A stretch of DNA of 64,000 nucleotides, from contig NZ_RPHB01000006.1 of assembly GCF_019343195.1 (NCBI RefSeq), positions 62,001 through 126,000 of the forward strand, in the 5' to 3' direction. Both the position numbers and the translations under genes were made by a program. The notes beneath the pieces are model-generated. The model was not told the DNA's origin. It saw only the letters and a list, made by a program, of their open reading frames with translations, and ran no database searches. Positions 34,546-42,922 of the stretch are shown piece by piece; within the stretch, counting starts at the first letter, position 1; every line of letters begins with the position of its first letter. The stretch is from Arthrospiribacter ruber. Its GTDB lineage: Bacteria; Bacteroidota; Bacteroidia; Cytophagales; Cyclobacteriaceae.

Positions 34546-35784
34546 TTAAGCCATCCCAGGGTTGACAAAATCTTCTCTTTTAAAACCTGATATACCCTCA
34601 CTACTTCCCTGAAGAATGATCCTGAATGTAGTACCTACCCCTGGCTCAGAGCTCTTCACAAATATTTTCCCATTGTGGTATCCCTCAATGATTCTTTTGG
34701 CAAGGGTCAGGCCAAGACCCCAACCTCTCTGGCGCGTGGTAAATCCCGGATTGAATACTTTTCTGTAATATCCCTTCTCCATCCCCTTACCAGTATCAGT
34801 GATGTCTACGATGACATATTTTTCACTTTCCTTGATGATATCTATAGATATAACCCCCTGTCCTTTCATGGCATCTACTGCATTCTTGCAGATGTTTTCG
34901 ATAACCCATTCGAACAAAGGCTTATTGAGCATTGCTTCAATATCTTTGGAATAGCCATTGACTTTCATTTCTACTTTGGAAGAAATTCTTGGCCTCAAGT
35001 ATCCGATCGCCTCATCTATTACCAAAAAAACATTTTCCGCCTGAATAGAAGGAGTACTTCCTATTGAGCTAAACCTCTCCGTGACCATCCTTAGCTTGAC
35101 CACATCTTTGTCCATCTCCTGGATTACTTCTTTATTTTCTTCCCAAACTGGGGAATTTCTGAGATAATCAATCCAGGCCATCAGGGATGCAATTGGTGTC
35201 CCCAATTGATGGGCGGTTTCTTTGGTCAGACCGGCCCACACCCTGTTTTGCTCAGCTACTTTTGATTGATTGAATACGGCATAGGCCAGAATCCCGAACA
35301 CCAAAATCACCGAAAGCTGCACATAAGGGTAATACTTAAGTGAGGTCAAAAGCTCTGAGTTTCTATAATAAACCATCGCATCCTCTGTGGAAATCGGTTC
35401 GTACTCTGCTTTCATCGCCTCCAACTCCCTCCGCAGGACTCTCTCCCGTCCCTCTTCAGAGGCATTTTTCTTGAACTTAATATTTCTGTAATCAATGATA
35501 TTCTCCGCCTCATCGACCACAATTACAGGAATAGAGGTATTCTGCTGGATGATTTCCTGATTGATAAAAGTGAGGTTATCAGCATTGATTGAAGCATACT
35601 CGAGTGCCTTCGCAAGTAATTCTATCTGTCTTTTTTCACGTTCTTTCAACTCTTCTACCAAAAGATTGGTATAATATATAGAACCGAAACTGATGATTAC
35701 CGAGCAGGCGATTATGAGCCATTTAATTTTACTCTTATTGGTATAAAGGTCTAGGGTAGCAATATCCTGAAGTCTGTTCTTCAT
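34546..35784 (-). CDS. Sensor histidine kinase, orphan
   Basis: A 412-residue membrane kinase. Two transmembrane segments (about 20-40 and 150-170) flank a periplasmic sensor of about 100 residues. The dimerisation His is in LTKETAHQLGTPIASLMAWI (H-box variant), with N-box ENICKNAVDAM, G1 DTGKGM and G2 GWGLGLTLAKRI. No HAMP domain is obvious. No response regulator is adjacent, so the partner lies elsewhere. The start is the ATG at 35784, one codon after a TTG. Confidence 0.92.
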   Translation of the reverse strand: MKNRLQDIATLDLYTNKSKIKWLIIACSVIISFGSIYYTNLLVEELKEREKRQIELLAKALEYASINADNLTFINQEIIQQNTSIPVIVVDEAENIIDYRNIKFKKNASEEGRERVLRRELEAMKAEYEPISTEDAMVYYRNSELLTSLKYYPYVQLSVILVFGILAYAVFNQSKVAEQNRVWAGLTKETAHQLGTPIASLMAWIDYLRNSPVWEENKEVIQEMDKDVVKLRMVTERFSSIGSTPSIQAENVFLVIDEAIGYLRPRISSKVEMKVNGYSKDIEAMLNKPLFEWVIENICKNAVDAMKGQGVISIDIIKESEKYVIVDITDTGKGMEKGYYRKVFNPGFTTRQRGWGLGLTLAKRIIEGYHNGKIFVKSSEPGVGTTFRIILQGSSEGISGFKREDFVNPGMA

Positions 35785-35878
35785 CAATGGGTATGGAGGG
35801 AAATAATATTATAGATAACTCATTTTATCGATAGATATTATCAATCTGACAAAATAACCTATTGGGCACTATCGGTCT

Positions 35879-35886
35879 TAAATTTG
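35879..35886 (+). promoter_or_regulatory. Putative -7 promoter element of dps
   Basis: TAAATTTG matches TAnnTTTG, 34 nt before the dps ATG. Confidence 0.5.
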
Positions 35887-35920
35887 CGTATCATATAAAG
35901 AAACCAAAAATATAAATATT

Positions 35921-36391
35921 ATGAGCACAAACGACATAGGATTAAAAATAAAAGACAGTAAGTTTTTGGTAGAAAAACTAAACAGCCTATTGGCTAATTA
36001 CGAAATCTACTACCAAAACCTTAGAAACTTCCACTGGAATGTCACAGGACCAAATTTCTTTGAGCTTCATGCAAAGTTTGAGGAGCTGTACAATGAGGCC
36101 AATGTAGGTATTGACGAAACAGCCGAGAGGATTCTCACTTTGGGAGCAAGACCCTTCTCTTCATTTGAAGAATACATCCAAAATGCCGAAATCAAAGAAG
36201 CTAAGGATGTAAATGATGGGAAAAAGATGGTGGAAATCGTCAGAGATAACCTTAATACTCTTTTGGAATTGGAAAGATCTGCTTTGGAAACTGCAGCAGA
36301 GCACGGTGATGAAGGTACCGTATCACTTATGAGTGAATACATTACCGCCAAAGAAAAGACTGTGTGGATGCTTTCTGCTTACCTCAAGTAA
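35921..36391 (+). CDS. dps: Dps family DNA-binding ferritin
   Basis: A 156-residue member of the miniferritin family, which assembles into a 12-mer, oxidises and stores iron and protects DNA in stress. The ferroxidase signature is NFHWNVTGPNFFELHAKFEELYNE near 37-60, with the partner acids in ANVGIDETAERI. The sequence has no long basic N-terminal tail, so DNA binding may be weak. It is monocistronic, convergent with lipA across a shared terminator. Confidence 0.93.
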   Translation: MSTNDIGLKIKDSKFLVEKLNSLLANYEIYYQNLRNFHWNVTGPNFFELHAKFEELYNEANVGIDETAERILTLGARPFSSFEEYIQNAEIKEAKDVNDGKKMVEIVRDNLNTLLELERSALETAAEHGDEGTVSLMSEYITAKEKTVWMLSAYLK

Positions 36392-36428
36392 GCTATGCCC
36401 AGAACGGTAATTTTAGAAATTACAGAAT

Positions 36429-36460
36429 AAAAAAGGCTGGATCGTGGATCCGGCCTTTTT
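36429..36460. terminator. Bidirectional terminator between dps and lipA
   Basis: A stem GGCTGGATC/GATCCGGCC (one G-T pair) with a GTG loop is flanked by A-rich and T-rich runs on either side. It sits between convergent genes. Confidence 0.88.
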
Positions 36461-36464
36461 GCTC

Positions 36465-37343
36465 TTATACGTTTACATGTCTTTCAGCATGATAGGAAGA
36501 CCTTACCAAAGGTCCTGATTCCACATACTTCAAACCTCTTTTCAATCCTTCTTCTCTGTAATGAGCAAAGAGGTCTGGATGTATAAATTCAGCCACTTCA
36601 ATGTGCATTTTAGTAGGCTGCAGATATTGTCCCAAAGTGAGGATATCACAGCCATGTGCCACTAGGTCATCCATAGCTTTATAAACCTCTTCCTTCTTTT
36701 CCCCTAGACCTAGCATAATACCGGTTTTGGTTCTTTTGCCATACTCTTTGGTCAATTTGATCTGCTCAAGGGACCTGGCATATTTGGCTTGAGGCCTGAC
36801 TCGTCGGTAAAGAGATTCCACTGTTTCCATATTGTGTGAGACCACTTCCTGACCTCCACTTATCATCCTGTACAATGCATCCCAGTTGGATTTTACATCA
36901 GGAATCAAAGTTTCTATGGTAGTCTCAGGAGAAAGCCTTTTGGTCTCAACCACCGTTTGATACCAGATTTCAGCACCTCTGTCTTTCAGCTCGTCTCTAT
37001 TTACGGATGTAAGTACGGCATGCTTTACGCCCATTAGTTTGATTGCTTCAGCAACCCTTCTCGGCTCATCTGTATCATATTCTGGAGGTCTCCCCGTAGC
37101 TACTGCACAGAAGGAACACGAACGGGTACATACATTTCCTAAAATCATAAAAGTAGCAGTACCAGCACCCCAGCACTCCCCCATATTGGGACAATTGCCA
37201 CTTTCACATATGGTATGCAGCTTATGTTGGTCAACTAACTTTCTTACTTTGGCATATTCTTTTCCTACAGGCAATTTCACCCTCAGCCAATCAGGTTTTT
37301 TCCTTTTGGTTGCCTCTTCGGATATTACTGGTAGTTCGATCAT
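36465..37343 (-). CDS. lipA: Lipoyl synthase
   Basis: A 292-residue radical SAM enzyme inserting the two sulfurs into octanoyl groups of the 2-oxoacid dehydrogenase and glycine-cleavage systems. The auxiliary cluster cysteines are C46, C51 and C57 ([12 protein letters not shown]), and the radical SAM cysteines are C72, C76 and C79 (CTRSCSFC). It stands alone; lipB is not in the window. Confidence 0.96.
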   Translation of the reverse strand: MIELPVISEEATKRKKPDWLRVKLPVGKEYAKVRKLVDQHKLHTICESGNCPNMGECWGAGTATFMILGNVCTRSCSFCAVATGRPPEYDTDEPRRVAEAIKLMGVKHAVLTSVNRDELKDRGAEIWYQTVVETKRLSPETTIETLIPDVKSNWDALYRMISGGQEVVSHNMETVESLYRRVRPQAKYARSLEQIKLTKEYGKRTKTGIMLGLGEKKEEVYKAMDDLVAHGCDILTLGQYLQPTKMHIEVAEFIHPDLFAHYREEGLKRGLKYVESGPLVRSSYHAERHVNV

Positions 37344-37405
37344 TCTGATTTTGATTTTACTTTGGCGAAATTACTTCCAAAGATTCATTTTACCCAATTG
37401 AAGTC

Positions 37406-38134
37406 TTATTTCCTGAAGCCGTAGAAAAATGTAAAGTAAACTGATTGGAATATCTGCCTGTTTTCTACAGTTGGCATCAGGGGTATTTCTCTTGTAAAAC
37501 CCTCTAATTGATAGCCTAGTTCCAATCCTGTTACATTTGATTTGAATACGCCAAATTCAAAATTTACCGCAGCTTTTGCATTGGCTCCGACTGCTACATC
37601 TGACCTCCCTATACCTTCAAAGATCCTTCCTGGTCCAAGTATATTGAAAGGGCTCTGATGCACAGCAGGGTCAAACTGCTCTCTTACGGTTTCGACCCTA
37701 CTCACAGAATATTCAATAAAATATGGAGCAATTAATCCTAAAGTAGGCCCAACAGCACCCAATAAAGAAACTTGCACCCCTTGCTGAGGAGCTTTTTTAA
37801 ACAAAATCAACTCTCTCCCATAGTATGGTCTTATCGAATAAAGATAGTTGGATTTGCCAAAAATATACGAATTGCCCAATACTGTGGTGTACCTGACTTC
37901 TTTGGGGTTTTTGACATTCGCCAGGTCCATCCCAAAAAACTGAAAGTTGGTATCATCTATGCGCATCCCATACTTAAATGAAAAACCTCCTATAAGACCC
38001 CCATTGGTATTTTTATTGATCCCTACTAATATCTCGGTATCATACTCGTAGTCCCCTGCATCTGATCTCTGACCGTACACCATTCCGGTGCATAGTAAAA
38101 AAAATAAAGCTGCCGTATATTTAATACCTCTCAT
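37406..38134 (-). CDS. Exported protein of unknown function, predicted beta-strand rich
   Basis: A 242-residue protein that I cannot assign. A signal peptide (residues 1-21, ending VYGQ) is followed by alternating strands: TEILVGINKNT, GFSFKYGMR, NFQFFGMDL, SYIFGKSNYLYSIRPYYGREL and VQVSLLGAVGPTLGLI, ending YFTFFYGFRK. A terminal aromatic strand suggests an outer-membrane beta-barrel of about 10-12 strands. It is upstream of lipA with a 62-nt gap on the same strand and may be cotranscribed. Confidence 0.62.
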   Translation of the reverse strand: MRGIKYTAALFFLLCTGMVYGQRSDAGDYEYDTEILVGINKNTNGGLIGGFSFKYGMRIDDTNFQFFGMDLANVKNPKEVRYTTVLGNSYIFGKSNYLYSIRPYYGRELILFKKAPQQGVQVSLLGAVGPTLGLIAPYFIEYSVSRVETVREQFDPAVHQSPFNILGPGRIFEGIGRSDVAVGANAKAAVNFEFGVFKSNVTGLELGYQLEGFTREIPLMPTVENRQIFQSVYFTFFYGFRK

Positions 38135-38205
38135 AATGTGTCGCTTGGGAAATTAACGCTAATTTCGTTTGTAAGTTATAGAACTAAAAATAAAAATAAG
38201 AGTTT

Positions 38206-38610
38206 ATGCCTACTATAAAAAGTTCATATTCCGGAAATCTCAGAACCGAAATGACCCATATCCAGTCCGGGAACAAGATCATCACTGATGCACCGATTGA
38301 CAATAATGGAAAAGGCGAGGCGTTTTCTCCTACAGATTTGGTAGCAGCTGCTTTGGGAAGCTGCATGGTGACCATCATGGGTATAGTAGCAATGAGAGAA
38401 AATTTAATTCTTGAAGGCCTAAGCTGGGAAATCACCAAAGTGATGCAATCCAACCCTAGAAAAATCAGCGAAATAATCGTAGCGTTTCATTGGCAGTCTC
38501 CTCCCTTAGATCAAAAAATTTTACAAAAACTAAAAAATGCAGCTTTGACCTGTCCTGTTGCATTGAGCTTGGATCCTTCCATCAAGCAGACGGTAAGTTT
38601 TAATTTTTAG
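38206..38610 (+). CDS. OsmC/Ohr family protein
   Basis: A 134-residue member of the OsmC family of thiol peroxidases. The pattern FSPTDLVAAALGSCMVTIMG near 45-64 has the conserved Cys (C58), and LTCPVALSL near 113-121 supplies the second reactive Cys (C115). Members detoxify organic hydroperoxides; this one is closer to OsmC/YhfA than to Ohr. It is monocistronic. Confidence 0.86.
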   Translation: MPTIKSSYSGNLRTEMTHIQSGNKIITDAPIDNNGKGEAFSPTDLVAAALGSCMVTIMGIVAMRENLILEGLSWEITKVMQSNPRKISEIIVAFHWQSPPLDQKILQKLKNAALTCPVALSLDPSIKQTVSFNF

Positions 38611-38675
38611 ACTCAAAAAAATATTATTAGCTATTGTAGCACTCTCGATGTTGCCTGCGTCTAGTATTCGATTAA

Positions 38676-39248
38676 TTGGTAGATAGAAAGTCCCCATCAT
38701 TGGAACAGCACCTGATAAAGGAAGCAAGAAAAGGAGATCCTAAGTCTCTGGAAATGCTTTATAAGCATTTTTATGGCTATGCCATGAGCATTGCGTTGCG
38801 TTATTCCAATGGAAGGGATGAGGCTTGCGAAATTGTCAATGACAGTTTCATGAAAGTATTTGACAAACTGCCTCAATATAGTGAAACCAACTCTTTTAAA
38901 GGATGGTTTAGGAGAATCCTGGTGAATACTTCTATTGACTATTACAGGAAAAATGTCAAACATTTTTCTGCTATGGACATAGAAAAGGTAGACACCCAGA
39001 GTTATGAACCTGAAATTATCAGCCAGCTAACAAAAGAAGATATACTCACCTTATTGCGATCACTCCCGGAAATGCTGAGAATTGTCTTCAACATGTACGA
39101 AATAGAAGGTTATTCCCATAATGAAATTGCGGAAAAATGTGGCATACCTGCCAGCACTTCCAGGACCTATTTGGCGCGTGCCAAGCAGAAGTTAAGAGAT
39201 AAGGTGACTGAGTTAAATAAAATAAGAAATGAAGGAGCAGTTCGATAA
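38676..39248 (+). CDS. RNA polymerase sigma-70 family factor (ECF type)
   Basis: A 190-residue ECF sigma factor. Region 2 spans 15-85 (SLEMLYKHFYGYAMSIALRY, then KGWFRRILVNTSIDYYRK); region 4 spans 125-180 (LPEMLRIVFNMYEIEGYSHNEIAEKCGIPASTSRTYLARAKQKLRDK). The start is a TTG at 38676, directly after an in-frame TAA; the first ATG would remove most of region 2. It overlaps the next gene by 20 nt, and that gene has an anti-sigma-like N-terminus. Confidence 0.9.
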   Translation: MVDRKSPSLEQHLIKEARKGDPKSLEMLYKHFYGYAMSIALRYSNGRDEACEIVNDSFMKVFDKLPQYSETNSFKGWFRRILVNTSIDYYRKNVKHFSAMDIEKVDTQSYEPEIISQLTKEDILTLLRSLPEMLRIVFNMYEIEGYSHNEIAEKCGIPASTSRTYLARAKQKLRDKVTELNKIRNEGAVR

Positions 39249-40548
39249 AAAACTGACAGATAAGATCAAAGCCTCCTTTGAAAGCCATCAGGAGGAATAC
39301 GATCCCAAAGAATGGGAGAAGTTGTCTGTTGCCTATTTTGGAAAACCCAAAGGAGCGGCCTTCCCTTCTTGGGCATATTGGGCTGCGTCTTTGGCCGCAT
39401 TGCTCTTGGTCACATCCGTCCTGGTGTTCAATTCATTGGATACTTCCCAGGACAGTCATGTTACTACAGAACAGATAAAAACCGAAGAAGAAACTCTTGA
39501 AGACAACATTGTAAACCAACAGAAATCAATATCTGATTCTTTATTAGAAGAAAAGAGTATTGCATCTTCAGAAAAACCAACAAGAGAACTTCCTCGCGCC
39601 AGATCTATCCAGAAAACTACTTCCGAAAAAACCCGAGATCAATCTCCAGAAAAGAATAGCCAAGAGACTGCCCTTAGTGACCAAACTACTATTTCAAAGT
39701 CAGAGATACAGCCTGAAAAGGAAAAAATAGCTGAAGCTGAAAGCAAAGACTCAATCTCTCCCTCTTACTCAAATCAAAGCTCCAAAGCTGAGGAAGAGGT
39801 AAAGGCTCAAGAGAAAATAAATAAATGGCTGGCAGATGCGGAAGAAAAAGCACCAAAGAAAGATGAAGCCAAATCCGAGCCTTTAAAATTAGGTGTATTT
39901 GTAACTCCCCAATCTACTAGCAGCTCAACTCAGGCAGTGAACTTAGGAGCTGGAGTTATTACCGAGCTGCCCGTCTCGAACAAATTTAAAATCGATTTGG
40001 GAATTGCTTATGCACGTCAAAACCTGTCTCCAGGTGTAGCAGAATACTCCAACGTAATGGTTGCGCAATCACTTTCATACTCAGACAGGTCCGCCATGAT
40101 GTCCAGCAACTTTATTACTACCTCTAATGAATTGAGTTTTGGACAATTGGAAATCCCCTTCAACTTGAAGTACAAGGTATTGGAAAACAAAAAATCAGAT
40201 TTATACCTTATTTCTGGCGTATCCAACATGCTTTACCTCAATCAAAGAAATACTGTAACCTATAATGCTGTCAATTTCGCTAATTCAGGATTGGTTGGTG
40301 CACAGACTGAACTGAGAACCATCTCACAGACATTCACTCCAGATTCCCAAAGCCTTTCCAACAATACCAGCATTGGGCAATTACTGAATCTTAGCGTAGG
40401 ATATGAACAATCTCTTAGCAACGGAACGTTTATTTCTGTGGAGCCCTTTTACAAGCTCTCAATTGGAAATCAGACATTCATTAACCAACAATTCTCAATC
40501 GGGGGTATTAATCTTAGAATGAATTTCCAACTAAAGGATAAAAAATAA
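39229..40548 (+). CDS. Anti-sigma-like TM protein with C-terminal outer-membrane beta-barrel-like domain
   Basis: A 439-residue protein with three parts: a cytosolic N-terminus of about 45 residues (EQFDKKLTDKIKASFESHQ, then YDPKEWEKL), a single membrane helix near 47-68, a Ser/Glu/Lys-rich linker of about 150 residues, and a C-terminal domain (220-439) resembling OMP_b-brl_2. The N-terminus resembles the sigma-binding tail found next to Bacteroidota ECF factors. An inner-membrane helix and a barrel-type domain in one chain could span the periplasm or act as an anti-sigma sensor. It overlaps the sigma gene by 20 nt. Confidence 0.75.
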   Translation: MKEQFDKKLTDKIKASFESHQEEYDPKEWEKLSVAYFGKPKGAAFPSWAYWAASLAALLLVTSVLVFNSLDTSQDSHVTTEQIKTEEETLEDNIVNQQKSISDSLLEEKSIASSEKPTRELPRARSIQKTTSEKTRDQSPEKNSQETALSDQTTISKSEIQPEKEKIAEAESKDSISPSYSNQSSKAEEEVKAQEKINKWLADAEEKAPKKDEAKSEPLKLGVFVTPQSTSSSTQAVNLGAGVITELPVSNKFKIDLGIAYARQNLSPGVAEYSNVMVAQSLSYSDRSAMMSSNFITTSNELSFGQLEIPFNLKYKVLENKKSDLYLISGVSNMLYLNQRNTVTYNAVNFANSGLVGAQTELRTISQTFTPDSQSLSNNTSIGQLLNLSVGYEQSLSNGTFISVEPFYKLSIGNQTFINQQFSIGGINLRMNFQLKDKK

Positions 40549-40552
40549 AGTA

Positions 40553-41500
40553 ATGAAGAAGTTTAGTCTATGGGTATTAATAGGATTTCTGTTGGCATGT
40601 TCTCCCGACTCGGATGAACTTCCTAATGAAAATATCGAAAGAGATGACAGAAAGTTACAGGAGTATTTTTCCCTAAATAGTGTAAGTCCAAATCAGACCA
40701 GTTTAGGAATCTTTTATGAAAAACTGGAATCCAATGATCTTGGCAACCAAATCAGTAACGGTGACATACTGGGGATATATTATGAAATCAGGACATTGGA
40801 AGGCAGGGTAATCGACAGTTATCTGGACGAAAACAGACCTCCCAGACTCTACATTCACGAAGACGGAGGAACTATTCCCCGCGCGATCAATTTTGCATCA
40901 CCTTTTGCAAAAGAAGGTGAAACATTACTAGTCTACGCTCCTTCATATTTAGGATATAAAGATTACAGCTTCCAGCAATTGATACGACCGGATGAAAACC
41001 TAAGAATACAAATCAAGTTCAGCAAAATATTCAATGAACTGGAAATCATTGAAATGGAAGAAAATAGCATCAATGATCACATACAGTCCAACAACCTCCA
41101 AGGATATGAACAATCCGATTCAGGACTTTTTATAAGGAAAATCAATGAAGGAGATGAAACAAGTCCTAAAGGAGAAGAAGGCAGAATGATATTGATTACT
41201 TATAGCATCACACACCTTAACGAGACCCAGCCTGTTGCGCAGGTCACCTCTCAGGCAAATGCTTTTCAGGTGACTTTGGGAAGTGAACAAAACGTTCCTT
41301 TCCTGGAAGAGGCTTTTGCTGGACTATCAAAAGGTGCTGAAATCAGTATCATTGCACCCTCCCACTTAGCTTTTGGAGCGACCACACAGGTTTTTCCATT
41401 TTCCATTAGGAGAAACCTGGTAGAAAAAGGAAGGCTAAACCAGTCTGTACGCCCATTTGAACCAATTATTTTCAATGCAAAAGTTGTCGAAGTGCGTTGA
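40553..41500 (+). CDS. Lipoprotein with two FKBP-like domains
   Basis: A 315-residue lipoprotein (lipobox LLAC, C16). Two regions have FKBP-type peptidyl-prolyl isomerase features: residues about 55-165 (GDILGIYYEIRTLEGRVIDSY, then AINFASPFAKEGETLLVYAPSYLGY) and about 175-310 (LFIRKINEGDE, then GRMILITYSITHL, then EAFAGLSKGAEISIIAPSHLAFG). Active-site aromatics are partly absent, so isomerase activity is uncertain. It starts 4 nt after the barrel gene and completes the sigma operon, so envelope folding may be what the operon controls. Confidence 0.78.
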   Translation: MKKFSLWVLIGFLLACSPDSDELPNENIERDDRKLQEYFSLNSVSPNQTSLGIFYEKLESNDLGNQISNGDILGIYYEIRTLEGRVIDSYLDENRPPRLYIHEDGGTIPRAINFASPFAKEGETLLVYAPSYLGYKDYSFQQLIRPDENLRIQIKFSKIFNELEIIEMEENSINDHIQSNNLQGYEQSDSGLFIRKINEGDETSPKGEEGRMILITYSITHLNETQPVAQVTSQANAFQVTLGSEQNVPFLEEAFAGLSKGAEISIIAPSHLAFGATTQVFPFSIRRNLVEKGRLNQSVRPFEPIIFNAKVVEVR

Positions 41501-41531
41501 TGGAATAATTATACAATTTTGGTTTCTACTT

Positions 41532-41539
41532 TACTTTTG
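41532..41539 (+). promoter_or_regulatory. Putative -7 promoter element of sdaA
   Basis: TACTTTTG matches TAnnTTTG, 33 nt before the sdaA start. A second partial match (CAATTTTG at 41542) lies nearer the leader motif. Confidence 0.4.
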
Positions 41540-41554
41540 GCCAATTTTGGGAAA

Positions 41555-41567
41555 TATAAACCCAAAT
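41555..41567 (+). promoter_or_regulatory. Shared leader motif TATAAACCCAAAT (sdaA)
   Basis: Identical 13-mer to that before the acyl-CoA dehydrogenase gene, ending 5 nt before the sdaA ATG. Confidence 0.4.
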
Positions 41568-41572
41568 AAATT

Positions 41573-42481
41573 ATGAGTTACCTTTTTGAGAGTTTCATAG
41601 GCTGGAAATCCTATTGTGAGGAGAAAAATATGGCTCTGTACGAGTCAGTGATTGAATATGAAGTAACACAAAAAGGAAAATCCGAATCCGACATTTGGAA
41701 AAATCTGGATAAAGCCTACCAAGTAATGAAAGAGGCAGTCGAAACAGGTCTTAAAGATGACATGTCCTCTAGAAGCGGTATGATCAATAATGGAGCTAAA
41801 AAAGTATATAATCATTCCCAGGCAGTTCTTTCTCCGGAATTTCAAAAACTGATCTCAAGGGCTTTGGCAGCTAAAGAAGTAAACTCATGCATGGGCAGGG
41901 TGGTAGCTGCCCCTACTGCCGGCGCCTCGGGGATACTGCCAGGAACATTATACACTCTTCAGGAAATTCATCAACTTTCTGACCAAAAGATTTTTGAAGG
42001 CCTACTGGTTGGTGCAGGAATAGCTCTGATCATTGAGCAAAAGGCAAGTTTGGCAGGAGCAGTGGGAGGGTGTCAGGCAGAGACAGGTTCAGCCGCTGCT
42101 ATGGCCTCAGGAGCGATTGTTTTTTGCTTAGGAGGTTCTGTTGACCAGATTTTCAATGCTGTTGCTATCACTATACAATGTATGCTAGGATTAGTTTGTG
42201 ACCCTGTTGCTGGCTTGGTTGAAGTGCCCTGTGTAGTGCGAAATGCAAGTGCCGCAGCAATTGCCTACAGCTCCGCTCAGATTTCTCTTGCTGGAGTTGG
42301 TGCTGTCATACCTGTGGATGAATGCGTCGAGGCCATGGGTGAGATCGGCGCCAACATGGAAACAAAATATAAAGAAACCGCGCTAGGGGGTTTGGCTGCA
42401 ACTTTGACAGGCCAGGAAATTTCAAAAAGAGTCCTGATACAGGATATCGAAATCCTACCGGACGAAGAGCTACCCGAGTAG
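41573..42481 (+). CDS. sdaAA: L-serine dehydratase, iron-sulfur, alpha subunit
   Basis: A 302-residue catalytic subunit of the [4Fe-4S] L-serine ammonia-lyase, which makes pyruvate and ammonia. Cluster and active-site motifs are NSCMGRVVAAPTAGASGILPG near 104-124, CMLGLVCDPVAGLVEVPCVVRN near 203-224 and SAQISLAGVGAVIPVDE. The beta subunit (SdaAB) is not adjacent. The 3' end overlaps the convergent membrane-protein gene by 12 nt. Confidence 0.9.
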   Translation: MSYLFESFIGWKSYCEEKNMALYESVIEYEVTQKGKSESDIWKNLDKAYQVMKEAVETGLKDDMSSRSGMINNGAKKVYNHSQAVLSPEFQKLISRALAAKEVNSCMGRVVAAPTAGASGILPGTLYTLQEIHQLSDQKIFEGLLVGAGIALIIEQKASLAGAVGGCQAETGSAAAMASGAIVFCLGGSVDQIFNAVAITIQCMLGLVCDPVAGLVEVPCVVRNASAAAIAYSSAQISLAGVGAVIPVDECVEAMGEIGANMETKYKETALGGLAATLTGQEISKRVLIQDIEILPDEELPE

Positions 42482-42922
42482 CTTTTGGAAAACGGTAAAT
42501 GACAAAATCCAGTCAATAGAAAGTCCCATCAAAAATGCCCAGACCAATCCGCTTATTAACATTGAAAACAGAATTTTCTCCTTTTTAACGTTGAAAGCCA
42601 CCATAATAATGGTCCCGCCTATAGGGGTCAGAAAAAGAGGTGTGCAAACTGCAATTCCAATTATTCCAAACTTTTGCCAAAGCTGTACAATTCTTCTCTT
42701 CCTCTTGGTAAATCTCTTTTTCTTTACGGTCAATGTCCAATGAGACTTAAACCAATTTCCCAAATAGGTAACGAATACAACTGAGGTCATCATTCCACCA
42801 ACTGTCACCAAAACTATCTCAAAGATGCCATATCCTGCAGCAGCACCAAGCACAGGACCTGCAATAAATTTGAATAGACATGCGAAAAAAATCGCTGAAA
42901 ACTTCAAAAAATATTCAATCAT
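42470..42922 (-). CDS. Small membrane protein, unknown (possible small multidrug-export type)
   Basis: A 150-residue protein with four hydrophobic segments: FLKFSAIFFACLFKFIAG, then GIFEIVLVTVGGMMTSVVFVTYLG, then FGIIGIAVCTPLFLTPIGGTIIMVAF, then MLISGLVWAFLMGLSIDWIL. The middle Lys/Arg-rich stretch (KKKRFTKRKRR) is cytosolic. It resembles the Sm_multidrug_ex family, but the match is weak. It overlaps the CaCA antiporter by 4 nt (ATGA) and is translated with it. Confidence 0.55.
   Translation of the reverse strand: MIEYFLKFSAIFFACLFKFIAGPVLGAAAGYGIFEIVLVTVGGMMTSVVFVTYLGNWFKSHWTLTVKKKRFTKRKRRIVQLWQKFGIIGIAVCTPLFLTPIGGTIIMVAFNVKKEKILFSMLISGLVWAFLMGLSIDWILSFTVFQKLLG

Noticed and set aside
35830-35842. 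GATA-N5-TATC dyad upstream of dps as a possible OxyR/PerR-type site
   Set aside because: The arms are only 4 bp in an AT-rich context and do not match known peroxide-regulator sites.
38611-38675. Possible frameshift or upstream extension of the sigma factor gene
   Set aside because: An in-frame TAA lies directly before the TTG start, and the protein from TTG already has complete regions 2 and 4.
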